Below, one piece after another: positions 35,104 through 43,060 of a stretch of DNA of 64,000 nucleotides. The position numbers and the translations under genes were made by a program. A model generated the notes under the pieces. The model was not told where the DNA came from, did not search any database, and saw only the letters and a program-made list of their open reading frames with translations. Positions within the stretch are counted from its first letter, which is position 1. Each line of letters begins with the position of its first letter. The stretch comes from Pyrinomonadaceae bacterium (GTDB lineage Bacteria; Acidobacteriota; Blastocatellia; Pyrinomonadales; Pyrinomonadaceae), in NCBI GenBank assembly GCA_021463165.1, contig JAJTWY010000008.1, positions 100,999 through 164,998 on the forward strand, read 5' to 3'.

Positions 35104-36044
35104 CGATAGTAATACCCTTTGGGATGTTCGATCTTGATATCAGGATTTGTACTGTTGACCTCAACCCTGTAATACCCTTTTTTCATATGAGTGGAAAGGT
35201 AGGTCAACGAGAACTGACGATTGAGCGAGAGATTCAATTCGCGAAAATAGGGGCGATAACTAACGGGAGCGCCGGACCCAAAGTAGAATGCCCGTCCGCC
35301 TGTCTGATCGGATATTTTGGCTAAGGCACCCTGTCCGGCTAGTGTAAAAGTCGAGTTTCCGTTTTCGCTTATCGTTGTCGGAGCATAGAAGGAGTAAATA
35401 GCCACTCCTTTCCTTTGTGCCTTGAGCGATGCCTGTTCGAGGTCGAAGCTTTGCGTTATCGATGCGAGACTTGTCCCTTGTGAAAAGTCGATGCCGTCGG
35501 AAAACAGCAAGACCGCCCTTCGACCATTAGGGACACCGTCAAAACGACCTATCAGCTGGTCAAGAGAATCATAAGGACTTCGCGGCGCCAAACTCGAAGA
35601 CCCCGAGACGATCCTGATGGAACTTGCCGCCTTTTCACGATCTTCGGTAAAGCGCTGCACGACCTGCGCCGAACCGCTCCTGGCATATGCGATCATTACA
35701 CGGGTCCCTTGTGGCAACGCTCGTATGAATTCTTGAATATCCTTGATCTGAAGATTAAAACTAGTCGTCAGGTCATCCTGAATGACGATCGCGATCGAAA
35801 GCGGCGCGTCCGAGACACTTCGAATCGAGAGGATCTGCTGTTCTTCACGATCCTCCCGAACAATGAGTCGGTCAGCCTGGACAAATTCCTGTGCCTGATT
35901 ATCCCGGAGTTCGGTTTTACTGAAGATCGAGATCGGTATCGTAACTGTCCGTACCCGCGGCTTAGGTTCGTCGGACTGTGCAAAAATCGCTGCCGCCAAC
36001 GCCGCCAGCACAAGACAAACGATAAGCGGATTCATTCGGTCCAT
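35100..36044 (-). CDS. VWFA-related protein of acidobacterial type
   Basis: 314 aa, secreted (signal peptide MNPLIVCLVLAALAAAIFAQ). The N-terminal part reads TVTIPISIFSKTELRDNQAQEF, then LSIRSVSDAPLSIAIVIQDDLTTSF, where a MIDAS-like site is degenerate. VLLFSDGIDFSQGT follows near residue 180, and the protein ends SLTYLSTHMKKGYYRVEVNS. This matches a domain (TIGR03436) largely confined to Acidobacteria, one of the better hints at the host phylum. Function is unknown. It shares four bases with the zinc-ribbon gene and has no other partner nearby. Confidence 0.85.
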   Translation of the reverse strand: MDRMNPLIVCLVLAALAAAIFAQSDEPKPRVRTVTIPISIFSKTELRDNQAQEFVQADRLIVREDREEQQILSIRSVSDAPLSIAIVIQDDLTTSFNLQIKDIQEFIRALPQGTRVMIAYARSGSAQVVQRFTEDREKAASSIRIVSGSSSLAPRSPYDSLDQLIGRFDGVPNGRRAVLLFSDGIDFSQGTSLASITQSFDLEQASLKAQRKGVAIYSFYAPTTISENGNSTFTLAGQGALAKISDQTGGRAFYFGSGAPVSYRPYFRELNLSLNRQFSLTYLSTHMKKGYYRVEVNSTNPDIKIEHPKGYYYR

Positions 36045-36168
36045 AGCAACAAGTCCGTAAAGACCAGCAATACGATATTATTATAAAAACCAGAATAGTC
36101 TAACCGTCAATCCGCGGAAAGCACCACCTGAGTTTCCGCATCATCGGTTATCATATTCCTCATATCGT

Positions 36169-36993
36169 ATGGACGAGATAACGCCGTCGGAGTTAAGAAG
36201 GGGCAGAAAGCTGCTGGCAGGTGCGATCGGCGCTCCATTGCTGATCCCCGCGGTTCCGGCGATCATCACGTTCTTAATGATGCTGCTCGCCGCCAGTGGC
36301 CCGCCTGTGGCTGCCGTGATCCTTTTTGTGGGAATGATCGTCACGGGCGTGTTATTTGTACTCAGTTTGATCACGTCGGGGATACTGCTGCATCGTCGGG
36401 GAAATTGGATAAAGGACATCCGAGAGAGAATTGCAGCCGACGGCATTAAGGCAAATGAGATCGAATGGTTTCGTCACGAATTGCGATCGCACGAAAAGAG
36501 GTCGCTCAAGGCGGTCGAGGCAAAAGATCTACTGCTTGGCGATGCATACCGCGAAACCCTGGCCTCGAGGCTTACCGCGACTCGAATTATAGCGTCATCC
36601 AGGCGAGAGCTGTCGATGGCCCGTCGCCGTCAAAGATCTTTGAAACAACTTGGGAGTTCGCGGTCTTCCGAATTTCAGTCTGAGATAGATAAGGATATCC
36701 GGAAGATCACGAAGATCAACGACGATGCGAGGAACCTCCTTGCGGAGGCAGAGTCCCGATTGCAAATGATAGAGGCTGCCGCCTCCCGCCAGGGCGGCCT
36801 CGCCGAAAGTGAACTTGCATTAAAGAAACTTTCGGCTCGGTCATCGGAATTGCCCCTCGCTCTGGAAGCCGCAAAAATGTCGGAGGAGATCGTTCTGGAA
36901 CTCGAACGCGAACCTGCGTTACCCGAATTGCCGACAGAAATCGAAAATGGGGCTGATCAAACGATCAGCCCCACCAAAAAAGGCGGCGAATGA
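36169..36993 (+). CDS. Membrane-anchored coiled-coil protein
   Basis: 274 aa. Two hydrophobic helices lie in the N-terminal third (about residues 16-38 and 42-68). About 180 residues of heptad-rich helix follow, with many Arg, Glu and Lys (KSLKAVEAKDLLLGDAYRE, KKLSARSSELPLALEAAKM). No catalytic motif or known family was recognised. Its last 45 bases overlap a minus-strand terminator hairpin (36949-36972) and the 3' end of the 6S RNA candidate, so the ends of the two converging units share sequence. Probably a membrane-bound scaffold, which is an inference from coiled-coil and helices only. Confidence 0.7.
   Translation: MDEITPSELRRGRKLLAGAIGAPLLIPAVPAIITFLMMLLAASGPPVAAVILFVGMIVTGVLFVLSLITSGILLHRRGNWIKDIRERIAADGIKANEIEWFRHELRSHEKRSLKAVEAKDLLLGDAYRETLASRLTATRIIASSRRELSMARRRQRSLKQLGSSRSSEFQSEIDKDIRKITKINDDARNLLAEAESRLQMIEAAASRQGGLAESELALKKLSARSSELPLALEAAKMSEEIVLELEREPALPELPTEIENGADQTISPTKKGGE
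36949..36972 (-). terminator. Terminator of the zapA/6S RNA unit
   Basis: A perfect 10-bp inverted repeat GGGGCTGATC/GATCAGCCCC with a four-base loop is followed on the minus strand by ATTTTC. A T run (minus strand, 36981-36976) also follows the 6S RNA candidate. The hairpin lies inside the 3' end of the convergent coding region. Confidence 0.75.
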
Positions 36994-37198
36994 GTACCGC
37001 GTAACCGTCCGGACGCATGAATTGAACCTGTATTCTACAGGTGGGTGGCTTTCTACTCTTTCGAGCATCGGAGCCAGTTCCTATGGCCATCGCTCGCGTG
37101 GAGAATCGCACCGGAACGGGCATCAGCCTCCCGTTATTCATATGTTGGCTCAATTGTATTTGCGTCCAACGACGAGGTACACAGAAGAAACCTTCGCC
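36985..37198 (-). ncRNA. ssrS: 6S RNA candidate
   Basis: This minus-strand stretch directly follows zapA. Its 5' and 3' ends pair in steps: GGCGAA with TTCGCC, GTACC with GGTAC, TTGGACGCA with TGCGTCCGG (G:U pairs), and TTGAGCC with GGTTCAA. This gives a long closing helix, a large internal bubble and a terminal arm. That plan and the position after zapA are those of 6S RNA, which binds the housekeeping RNA polymerase and mimics an open promoter. Length is about 214 nt, within the usual range. I have inferred it from pairing and context, not from a covariance search. Confidence 0.7.
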
Positions 37199-37251
37199 AA
37201 TGCAATCCTAGCACGTTCAGTTCAATTCGGAAATCAAGGAGATATCACGGA

Positions 37252-37572
37252 TCATCGCGCCGAAGCTGTTTCGGCGTCCGAGTCGCGGTACTTCAAAAGG
37301 CGATCGAGCCGCTCGGCGCATTCAGAACTGCGAATCCCCAACTGGTTATCGATCTGCGTCTGGGTATGTTTGAGCTGAAAAAATTCGTCCGCGATATGCA
37401 GAGCAGCGAGTATGGCAACCTTAAGGGAATCAACCGTCATTGTCCCCGAAGTTATTTCTCGCATTTTCGAATCGACATACCCAGCGAGGTCTTGAATATA
37501 TTCGTTATCACCGTCAGAACGGATGCTGTATGTCTGATTGTAAATCTCGACCCTGATCGTTTGTTCGGACAT
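37252..37572 (-). CDS. zapA: Cell division protein ZapA
   Basis: 106 aa. The N-terminal globular part is IRVEIYNQTYSIRSDGDNEYIQDLAGYVDSKMREI, in the standard ZapA pattern. A C-terminal helix follows (LAALHIADEFFQLKHTQTQIDNQL) that forms the tetrameric coiled coil. ZapA binds FtsZ and bundles its filaments. It lies 15 bp after a gene for a small coiled-coil protein (ZapB-like) and upstream of the 6S RNA candidate, the classic zapA-ssrS arrangement. Confidence 0.9.
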   Translation of the reverse strand: MSEQTIRVEIYNQTYSIRSDGDNEYIQDLAGYVDSKMREITSGTMTVDSLKVAILAALHIADEFFQLKHTQTQIDNQLGIRSSECAERLDRLLKYRDSDAETASAR

Positions 37573-37587
37573 CAGTATTCTCCGTTT

Positions 37588-37869
37588 CTATCTACCGACA
37601 GCCTCGGCAACCTCAGTATCAATAAGCGAGATCGCTTCAAGCATAGCTTCAACCTTCAACTGGATCGAATCACGTTCGGAAAGCAGCGTCGAGAGTTTCT
37701 CCTCCGCCAAATGCTTGTCCGCGATCGCTGCCGCAGCGTCACTCCTCAGACCTTCTACCTCAGTCTCGAGACGCTCCTTTTCTCCACGCATTTTTTTTGC
37801 ATATTCGATCGTGAGGTATATCTTGTCCTCAAGGTGCGAGAATTTTTCCATCCCGGTTAATGCATTCAT
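37588..37869 (-). CDS. Small coiled-coil protein, ZapB-like
   Basis: 93 aa, almost entirely helical with heptad spacing (FSHLEDKIYLTIEYAKKMR, KHLAEEKLSTLLSERDSI). A second ATG at residue 7 (MEKFSHLED) is a likely alternative start. Small proteins of this type precede zapA in several phyla and are annotated as ZapB, a FtsZ-ring accessory factor. The identification is by length, helix content and position, not by sequence identity, so it is a probable but not a firm call. It is 80 bp downstream of pheT. Confidence 0.7.
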   Translation of the reverse strand: MNALTGMEKFSHLEDKIYLTIEYAKKMRGEKERLETEVEGLRSDAAAAIADKHLAEEKLSTLLSERDSIQLKVEAMLEAISLIDTEVAEAVGR

Positions 37870-37949
37870 GCGGTTAGTCTCCGATTTTTGTGTGTGGAAA
37901 GATTATGTTGAGTTTTCGCAAAAACTTCAAGCATTGGATCATGTTTGGA

Positions 37950-40037
37950 TCATACTCGTACTACAATACCAAGTTTATTGGTCACTTGATCAACGATCAT
38001 CTGATGTAGAGGTTCAACCTCCTCCTCAGTAAGGGTGCGCTCGTCGCTCCGGTACTCGAGCCTGATGGTTACCGACCTCTCGTTCTCGGCAAGGCCTTTG
38101 CCTTCGTAGACATCCACAAATGAGGCCTTCCGACAGAGATCGATGCCCACCTCTGAGACCTCACTCAAGATCGCGCCGAGCTCGACCCTCCTGGGTACAA
38201 CGAACGATACGTCGCGCGCAACGCCCGGGAATTTCGCAAGCGGTTTATAAGCGATCAGATCGCCAGGACCAGCGAGCGCCGTGGCGATGTCGAGTTCAGC
38301 AACAAATACTGCCTGCCTGAATTTATATCGGGCGGCAACATCCTCGCTTAACCGCCCAACATAGCCGAGAACCTGGTCGCCGATCAGGATTTCCGCCGAC
38401 TGTCCTAGACGAAGATGGGTGGCCTCAGAAGCTCTACATGATACCGACGCTATTCCAGCAGATCCCAAAGCTGCTTCAATTGCACCCTTCGCGTCATAGA
38501 GATCAAGAGGACGGCCCGTCATTGAACGGCCTTCCTGTAATTCGCTACCGGTTAACGCGAGTGCGAGCAGCTTTTGTTCCTTGGGAAGTCCGTCGCCACC
38601 GACTGCCGCAAAAACCTTGCCTATTTCAAACAGCTTGATGTCTCTCCGCTGGTGGTTCATATTCAGTCGAACCGCCTCCAGCAAACCCGGCAGGATGGTC
38701 GGGCGCATTCTTACCGCCCCCTCAATGACCGAATCGCGCAACGTGACAAACTTCTCTTCCAACGTCCCGTCAACAAGATGGGGGACAAGCTGAAACGGGC
38801 CGTCGTGTCGCAGGTCAATGAAGCTGTAGGAAAGTGCTTCATCAAATCCGAGGGCCGCGAGACAATATCTTAGGCGCCTTTCCCGCAATTCAGTCGGCTG
38901 GTATTCCCCAGCCCCAAAAGCGGGTGGCAGTTCGTCGGCAATTTTCTCATAACCTGCGTGACGCGCGACTTCTTCGACAAGGTCTTCTTCGATGGCGATG
39001 TCGTGACGCCACGACGGCGAGAGGTAGATTGTAGATTGCGGATCGCGGATCGCGGATTCATCTGAAACGACAATTCCAAGCGCATTCAGGATTCTGTTGC
39101 AATCTTCGGTCGAAACATCCAATCCTGTTAACCGTCTTGTCGCAGCTGAAATATCTGCTGATTCGACTTCGCTGGGCGTGAATTTTGTCGGATAAACATC
39201 AATAAATTCCGCCGCTTCGCCGCCGGCGAGTTCGCAGATAAGCTCGGTAGCGCGATTTGACGCGCGAATCAGATTTTCAATATCGACGCCGCGCTCGAAT
39301 CGGTAACTTGCCTCGGTCGCAAGATTAAGCTTTCGCGATGTCGCCCTTATATTTGCTCGGTCAAAATATGCGACTTCGAGCAGCACATTCGTCGTTGTCT
39401 CCGTAATGCCCGACGCCAAACCGCCCATTACGCCGGCAACGGCAACCGGTTTTTTCGCGTCGCAGATGGCTAGCATCCTGTCGTCGAGCTTGCGTTCGAC
39501 TTCGTCGAGCGTCGTAATAGTTTCGCCATTTTTGGCGCGTCTGACGACAATGCGATTTTCAGTGAGCTTATCAAGATCGAACGAATGCATCGGCTGCCCA
39601 AGCTCATGCATGACGTAATTCGTAATGTCAGCGACATTGTTGATCGCACGCTCACCGATGGCTTCCAGACGGTCAACTAGCCACTGCGGCGACTGCCCGA
39701 TCTTTACGTTACGAAGTATCCGAGCCGTGAAACGATGACAAAGATCGGCGTCTTCGATATTAACTAAAGTCTGGTTTTCGGCCTTTGGCTTTCCTTCGGT
39801 CTCTGAATTTTTATTTTTTAATTTTGAATTTCGAATTACCGCGAGTTCGCGGGCAACGCCAAGATGCGACAGACAGTCAGGCCGATTCGAGGTCAGATCG
39901 ATGTCAAAAACATGATCGTCTCCGTGCGGATGAACGCCTTCGACCGCCAACCCAACTCGGGTCAACTCACAAGCCGTTTCTTCAACGCTTAGGCGAGTGT
40001 CAATCAAATCTTTTAGCCAGTTGTAGCTTATGTTCAT
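37950..40037 (-). CDS. pheT: Phenylalanine--tRNA ligase beta subunit
   Basis: 695 aa, shorter than the roughly 800-residue E. coli beta subunit, because the N-terminal tRNA-binding EMAP-like domain is absent or reduced. Seen are MNISYNWLKDLIDT, the B3/4 editing region (FTARILRNVKIGQSPQWL, IGERAINNVADITNYVMHELGQPMH), the B5 domain with KFTPSEVESADISAATRRL, and the C-terminal FDX-ACB anticodon-binding domain (PLAKFPGVARDVSFVV). Two simple-sequence insertions interrupt it: an AT-rich one near residue 75 (NSKLKNKNSETEGK) and one near residue 330 (AIRDPQSTIYL). It partners pheS upstream, separated by the amber-interrupted small gene. Confidence 0.94.
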   Translation of the reverse strand: MNISYNWLKDLIDTRLSVEETACELTRVGLAVEGVHPHGDDHVFDIDLTSNRPDCLSHLGVARELAVIRNSKLKNKNSETEGKPKAENQTLVNIEDADLCHRFTARILRNVKIGQSPQWLVDRLEAIGERAINNVADITNYVMHELGQPMHSFDLDKLTENRIVVRRAKNGETITTLDEVERKLDDRMLAICDAKKPVAVAGVMGGLASGITETTTNVLLEVAYFDRANIRATSRKLNLATEASYRFERGVDIENLIRASNRATELICELAGGEAAEFIDVYPTKFTPSEVESADISAATRRLTGLDVSTEDCNRILNALGIVVSDESAIRDPQSTIYLSPSWRHDIAIEEDLVEEVARHAGYEKIADELPPAFGAGEYQPTELRERRLRYCLAALGFDEALSYSFIDLRHDGPFQLVPHLVDGTLEEKFVTLRDSVIEGAVRMRPTILPGLLEAVRLNMNHQRRDIKLFEIGKVFAAVGGDGLPKEQKLLALALTGSELQEGRSMTGRPLDLYDAKGAIEAALGSAGIASVSCRASEATHLRLGQSAEILIGDQVLGYVGRLSEDVAARYKFRQAVFVAELDIATALAGPGDLIAYKPLAKFPGVARDVSFVVPRRVELGAILSEVSEVGIDLCRKASFVDVYEGKGLAENERSVTIRLEYRSDERTLTEEEVEPLHQMIVDQVTNKLGIVVRV

Positions 40038-40040
40038 TAG

Positions 40041-40292
40041 TTAAAACCAGTGAATATGCATTTGCCGCAAAAATTTTCTTGCTATGGGAAACCCCGATCT
40101 AGAACCAATCACTGAAACAATTCCGCATTGGGGACACTATGCACATTGGCCATTATCTATCCAATCCTCGATTTCGCCCGGAGTGTATATTTCTAAACAA
40201 TAAAAACAACCACAAGATTCGCTTTCAAGTAACTCGGTTCGATGATTTGAGGAACGCTCATGTGCTGCAATGATCGGGTTGAACTGATCCAT
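40041..40292 (-). pseudogene. Small CxxC zinc protein, interrupted by an amber codon
   Basis: An 83-codon reading frame that starts inside the pheS stop codon (TAATG) and ends four bases before pheT. It encodes HRTELLESESCGCFYCLEIY, then PGEIEDWIDNGQCA, a TAG at codon 52 (40139-40137), and CPQCGIVSVIGSRSGFPIARKF to QMHIHWF. The whole is a widespread small family with four metal-binding cysteines (CGCFYC and CPxCG), in which a Leu usually stands at the position of the TAG: a single TTG to TAG change would explain it. Frame and key residues after the stop are kept, so the mutation looks recent, or the codon is read through. The family function is unknown. Confidence 0.75.
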
Positions 40293-41383
40293 TACCTAAA
40301 CTGCTCCAAAAATCGCACGTCGTTCTCGAACATGTGGCGGATATCGTCGATGTTGTACATCAAGGCCGTCATCCGTTCGAGCCCAAAGCCGAACGCGAAA
40401 CCCGAATAGACCGTCGGATCTACTCCACACGAGCGGAGAACATTAGGATGAACCATGCCTGAGCCGCCAAGCTCGATCCAACCGGAACCTTTACACGGGC
40501 GGCAGCGTTCGGATTCGAAAACGCCAGTACCGGCGCATTTGAAGCACGAAAAATCGAACTCCGCGGAGGGCTCAGTAAAAGGAAAGTACGAGGGGCGGAA
40601 GCGAGTGACCGTGTCGGGACCGTACATTCGTTTTAGCCATTCGGTTACCGTGCCTTTCAGGTGACCCATCGTGATGCCTTTATCGACGCATAGGCCCTCG
40701 AGCTGGTGAAACATCGGTGTGTGCGTCATGTCGGGCGTATCTCGACGGAAAACGCGGCCCGGGGCAAGGATGCGAATCGGTACCCCGCGGCGTTCCATCG
40801 CTCGGATCTGCACCGTTGATGTCTGTGAACGAAGCGCAAACCCCTTGGTCGTGTAGAACGTATCCTGCGACTCACGAGCCGGATGAGCTTCCGGGATGTT
40901 CAGTGCATCGAAATTGTAATAGTCAGTCTCGATCTCACGGTCGTCTTCAATTGCGTAGCCCATCGCGACGAAGATATCTTCGATCCTCTGCCGCAGGATG
41001 GTGATAGGATGAAGGTGGCCCGTGCGCGGACGTCTCCCCGGAAGAGTTACGTCAAGCCGCTCCAGTTCCGTCCTCGCCGCTGATATATGGTCGCTCAACA
41101 GAATTTCTGCGGCATCGATCGTACCCGCGATCAACTTTTCGACTGATTGTACGAGCTGACCAAAAGCACTGCGTTCGTGAGGGGCTACACGACCTATTAG
41201 CTTCATCGCACCGGCGATCGCCGATCTCTTACCGGTCTGGCGGATCCTCAGCTCGCGAAGCTCTTGTAAACGAGCTTCCGCGTCACTAAGCGCCATTCCG
41301 TCGAGGTTCAAAGCAGCAAAGCGTTCGAACTCTTGCTCGAACGCTTCACGGATCCCCTGAATTTGTCGTTCTTCTTCCGACAT
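40292..41383 (-). CDS. pheS: Phenylalanine--tRNA ligase alpha subunit
   Basis: 363 aa. The N-terminal coiled coil (residues 1-90) contacts tRNA. The class II catalytic core shows motif 2 ([18 protein letters not shown]) and motif 3 ([14 protein letters not shown]), with the Phe-binding [15 protein letters not shown] stretch. The cysteine motif [15 protein letters not shown] indicates a small zinc-like knuckle seen in several bacterial PheS proteins. It charges tRNA-Phe together with PheT. In the operon rplT-DUF3303-pheS-(small gene)-pheT. Confidence 0.95.
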   Translation of the reverse strand: MSEEERQIQGIREAFEQEFERFAALNLDGMALSDAEARLQELRELRIRQTGKRSAIAGAMKLIGRVAPHERSAFGQLVQSVEKLIAGTIDAAEILLSDHISAARTELERLDVTLPGRRPRTGHLHPITILRQRIEDIFVAMGYAIEDDREIETDYYNFDALNIPEAHPARESQDTFYTTKGFALRSQTSTVQIRAMERRGVPIRILAPGRVFRRDTPDMTHTPMFHQLEGLCVDKGITMGHLKGTVTEWLKRMYGPDTVTRFRPSYFPFTEPSAEFDFSCFKCAGTGVFESERCRPCKGSGWIELGGSGMVHPNVLRSCGVDPTVYSGFAFGFGLERMTALMYNIDDIRHMFENDVRFLEQFR

Positions 41384-41398
41384 AGATCACATGTGAAG

Positions 41399-41671
41399 TC
41401 AGGTTCCAAAACCAAACGTATTTCGGGTTTCCACCGAGGTCACGACGGGCACGATCTCAAAATCGATGAGATCGTTCCAGTTCGAGACCCACTGTTGGAG
41501 CAACGCCGGCTCCTCCGTCTCCATAACCTGAAAACAGCGATTTAGGCCCACCTCGATCCAGCTGTCAACGTAGTTGAGGCCACCAGGCATCATCCGGCCC
41601 TTCTCGGCAAAGCGCTCGTAAACCGAGGCTACAGCGTCTTCCCTGAAATGCTCGATGACCATGAAAAGCAT
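41399..41671 (-). CDS. DUF3303-like small protein
   Basis: 90 aa. The pattern MLFMVIEHFREDAVASVYERFAEKG, then GGLNYVDSWIEVGLNRCFQVME, followed by LQQWVSNWNDLIDFEIVPVV, is that of DUF3303, a small alpha/beta family related to dimeric ferredoxin-like barrels. The function is unknown. Its start lies only three bases from the rplT stop (minus strand), and pheS begins 15 bp after its stop, so it is translated with the ribosomal-protein/synthetase operon, which is an unusual place for it. Confidence 0.8.
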   Translation of the reverse strand: MLFMVIEHFREDAVASVYERFAEKGRMMPGGLNYVDSWIEVGLNRCFQVMETEEPALLQQWVSNWNDLIDFEIVPVVTSVETRNTFGFGT

Positions 41672-41674
41672 CGT

Positions 41675-42049
41675 TTATGCGGCCGCGGCTTGTTTGCCGA
41701 TCGCTTCCTTCGCCTGCGTTGCGACAGCCGCGAAGGCTTCGGGCTGTTTGACGGCCATATCTGCCAAGACCTTGCGGTCCAGCTCGATCCCAGCCAGATT
41801 GAGGCCGTGCATAAACTGCGAATACTTCATGTCATTCAGACGGCACGCCGCATTGATGCGAACGATCCACAATTTGCGAAAGTCACGCTTCTTCAGTTTG
41901 CGGCCGGTGTACGCAAAATTCAATGCTCGCTCAACTGACTCCTTCGCCGATCGATAAAGTTTCGATTTTGTTCCACGGTAACCTTTTGCTAAGGCTAATA
42001 TCTTCTTGCGTCTCTCCGTACGCTTATTCCCACGTTTTGCTCTAGGCAT
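41675..42049 (-). CDS. rplT: 50S ribosomal protein L20
   Basis: 124 aa, basic. The motif [39 protein letters not shown], given here in parts, fits L20 ([15 protein letters not shown]), followed by [25 protein letters not shown] segments ([16 protein letters not shown]). It binds 23S rRNA early in large-subunit assembly and in some bacteria represses its own operon. Downstream of rpmI (81 bp) in the conserved infC-rpmI-rplT order. Confidence 0.96.
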   Translation of the reverse strand: MPRAKRGNKRTERRKKILALAKGYRGTKSKLYRSAKESVERALNFAYTGRKLKKRDFRKLWIVRINAACRLNDMKYSQFMHGLNLAGIELDRKVLADMAVKQPEAFAAVATQAKEAIGKQAAAA

Positions 42050-42130
42050 AATTCCTCCGATATGAAATAGCGACTCTCGAACATAGATTGCTCAATCGAG
42101 AATGTTCGATATGTGTTATACGATCAATAT

Positions 42131-42334
42131 TCAGTCGCGGCCGTAAGGCAGCATCTTCTCAACGCGTTTTTGATCGCCTTCTGAAACCAAAACATCAATG
42201 TCGAGGTTTCGCTTACGTTTAGCTGTCTTTTTCGTCAAGATATGACGCGCATGGCTGTGACCGCGCTTGAATTTGCCCGACGCTGTCGAGCGAAAACGCT
42301 TTGCCGCGCCCTTGTGTGTCTTAAGTTTTGGCAT
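42131..42334 (-). CDS. rpmI: 50S ribosomal protein L35
   Basis: 67 aa, very basic, with the family pattern [14 protein letters not shown], then [25 protein letters not shown] in two parts ([16 protein letters not shown]). It is the second gene of the infC-rpmI-rplT cluster, 24 bp after infC. Length and sequence are ordinary for L35. Confidence 0.96.
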   Translation of the reverse strand: MPKLKTHKGAAKRFRSTASGKFKRGHSHARHILTKKTAKRKRNLDIDVLVSEGDQKRVEKMLPYGRD

Positions 42335-42358
42335 TGGTTATCTCCTAATTAACTCTCT

Positions 42359-43036
42359 CTAAAAGATCTCGTCGTCGTCCTTGGGTTCAGCTTTTTGCTT
42401 CGATTCTTTCTGCACCCTTTTCTCTTTTTCAACCTTCTCCGGCTTCTTCGCACCATCTCCGCTAGGCTTCTTATCAGCGATCTTGGTTTTCTTCGGGGCG
42501 AAGATCGTGAACATTTGATAGCCTTCCATCTTTGGAGCAACCTCAACGTCGGCAAGCTCAGTCAGATCCTCGGTCAACCTCGCGAGGATCTTGGCGCCAA
42601 GTTCGCGGTGAGTCATTTCCCTTCCCCGAAAGGCTATCGCAGCCCGAACCTTATCGCCCTCGCCGAGCCACTGCCGGGCGTGCTCCATACGATATTTGTA
42701 ATCATGATCGTCCGTACCCGGCCGAAACTTGATCTCCTTAACTTGAACGGTGACCTGTTTCTTTTTCGCCTCGTGAGCCCGCTTCTTCTGCTCATACAGG
42801 AACTTGCCGTAATCGATGATCTTGCAAACGGGTGGTTTGGCGTTAGGGGAAACCTCGACCAGGTCGAGCCCACGCTGGCGGGCCTCCTGAATGGCATCAC
42901 GAGTGTCCATGATGCCAAGCGTGTCTCCCTCTTCGAGAACTACGCGAACCGAAGGTACGCGAATCCTCTCGTTGGTACGGTGCAGCGGCTCTCGAAACCG
43001 CGGCTTGAATCTATTTCCACCAAATCTTCTAGCGAT
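42359..43036 (-). CDS. infC: Translation initiation factor IF-3 (ATC start)
   Basis: 225 aa from an ATC codon at 43036. That start is supported by the ribosome-binding site AGGAGG five bases upstream and by the open frame through RRFGGNRFKPRFREPLHRTN and ERIRVPSVRVVLEEGD. No ATG, GTG or TTG occurs in this frame before the ATG of GIMDTRDAI, which lies inside the N-domain. The N-domain, the lysine-rich linker and the C-domain (IKFRPGTDDHDY, RAAIAFRGREMTHRELG) are intact. A charged tail of about 40 residues (KPEKVEKEKR, KQKAEPKDDD) extends the usual length of about 180. infC of other bacteria also starts with a rare AUU/AUC-type codon, which underlies feedback control by IF-3. Confidence 0.93.
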   Translation of the reverse strand: MARRFGGNRFKPRFREPLHRTNERIRVPSVRVVLEEGDTLGIMDTRDAIQEARQRGLDLVEVSPNAKPPVCKIIDYGKFLYEQKKRAHEAKKKQVTVQVKEIKFRPGTDDHDYKYRMEHARQWLGEGDKVRAAIAFRGREMTHRELGAKILARLTEDLTELADVEVAPKMEGYQMFTIFAPKKTKIADKKPSGDGAKKPEKVEKEKRVQKESKQKAEPKDDDEIF

Positions 43037-43060
43037 ATCTGCCTCCTAAAATTAACTTGT

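Noticed and set aside
40137..40139. The TAG in the small zinc gene as a pyrrolysine codon.
   Set aside because: No pyrrolysine genes in the window and the family normally has Leu there; a nonsense change or read-through is simpler.
42050..42130. An L20-type autoregulatory leader between rpmI and rplT.
   Set aside because: The 81-bp spacer shows no structure that I could match to known L20 leaders.
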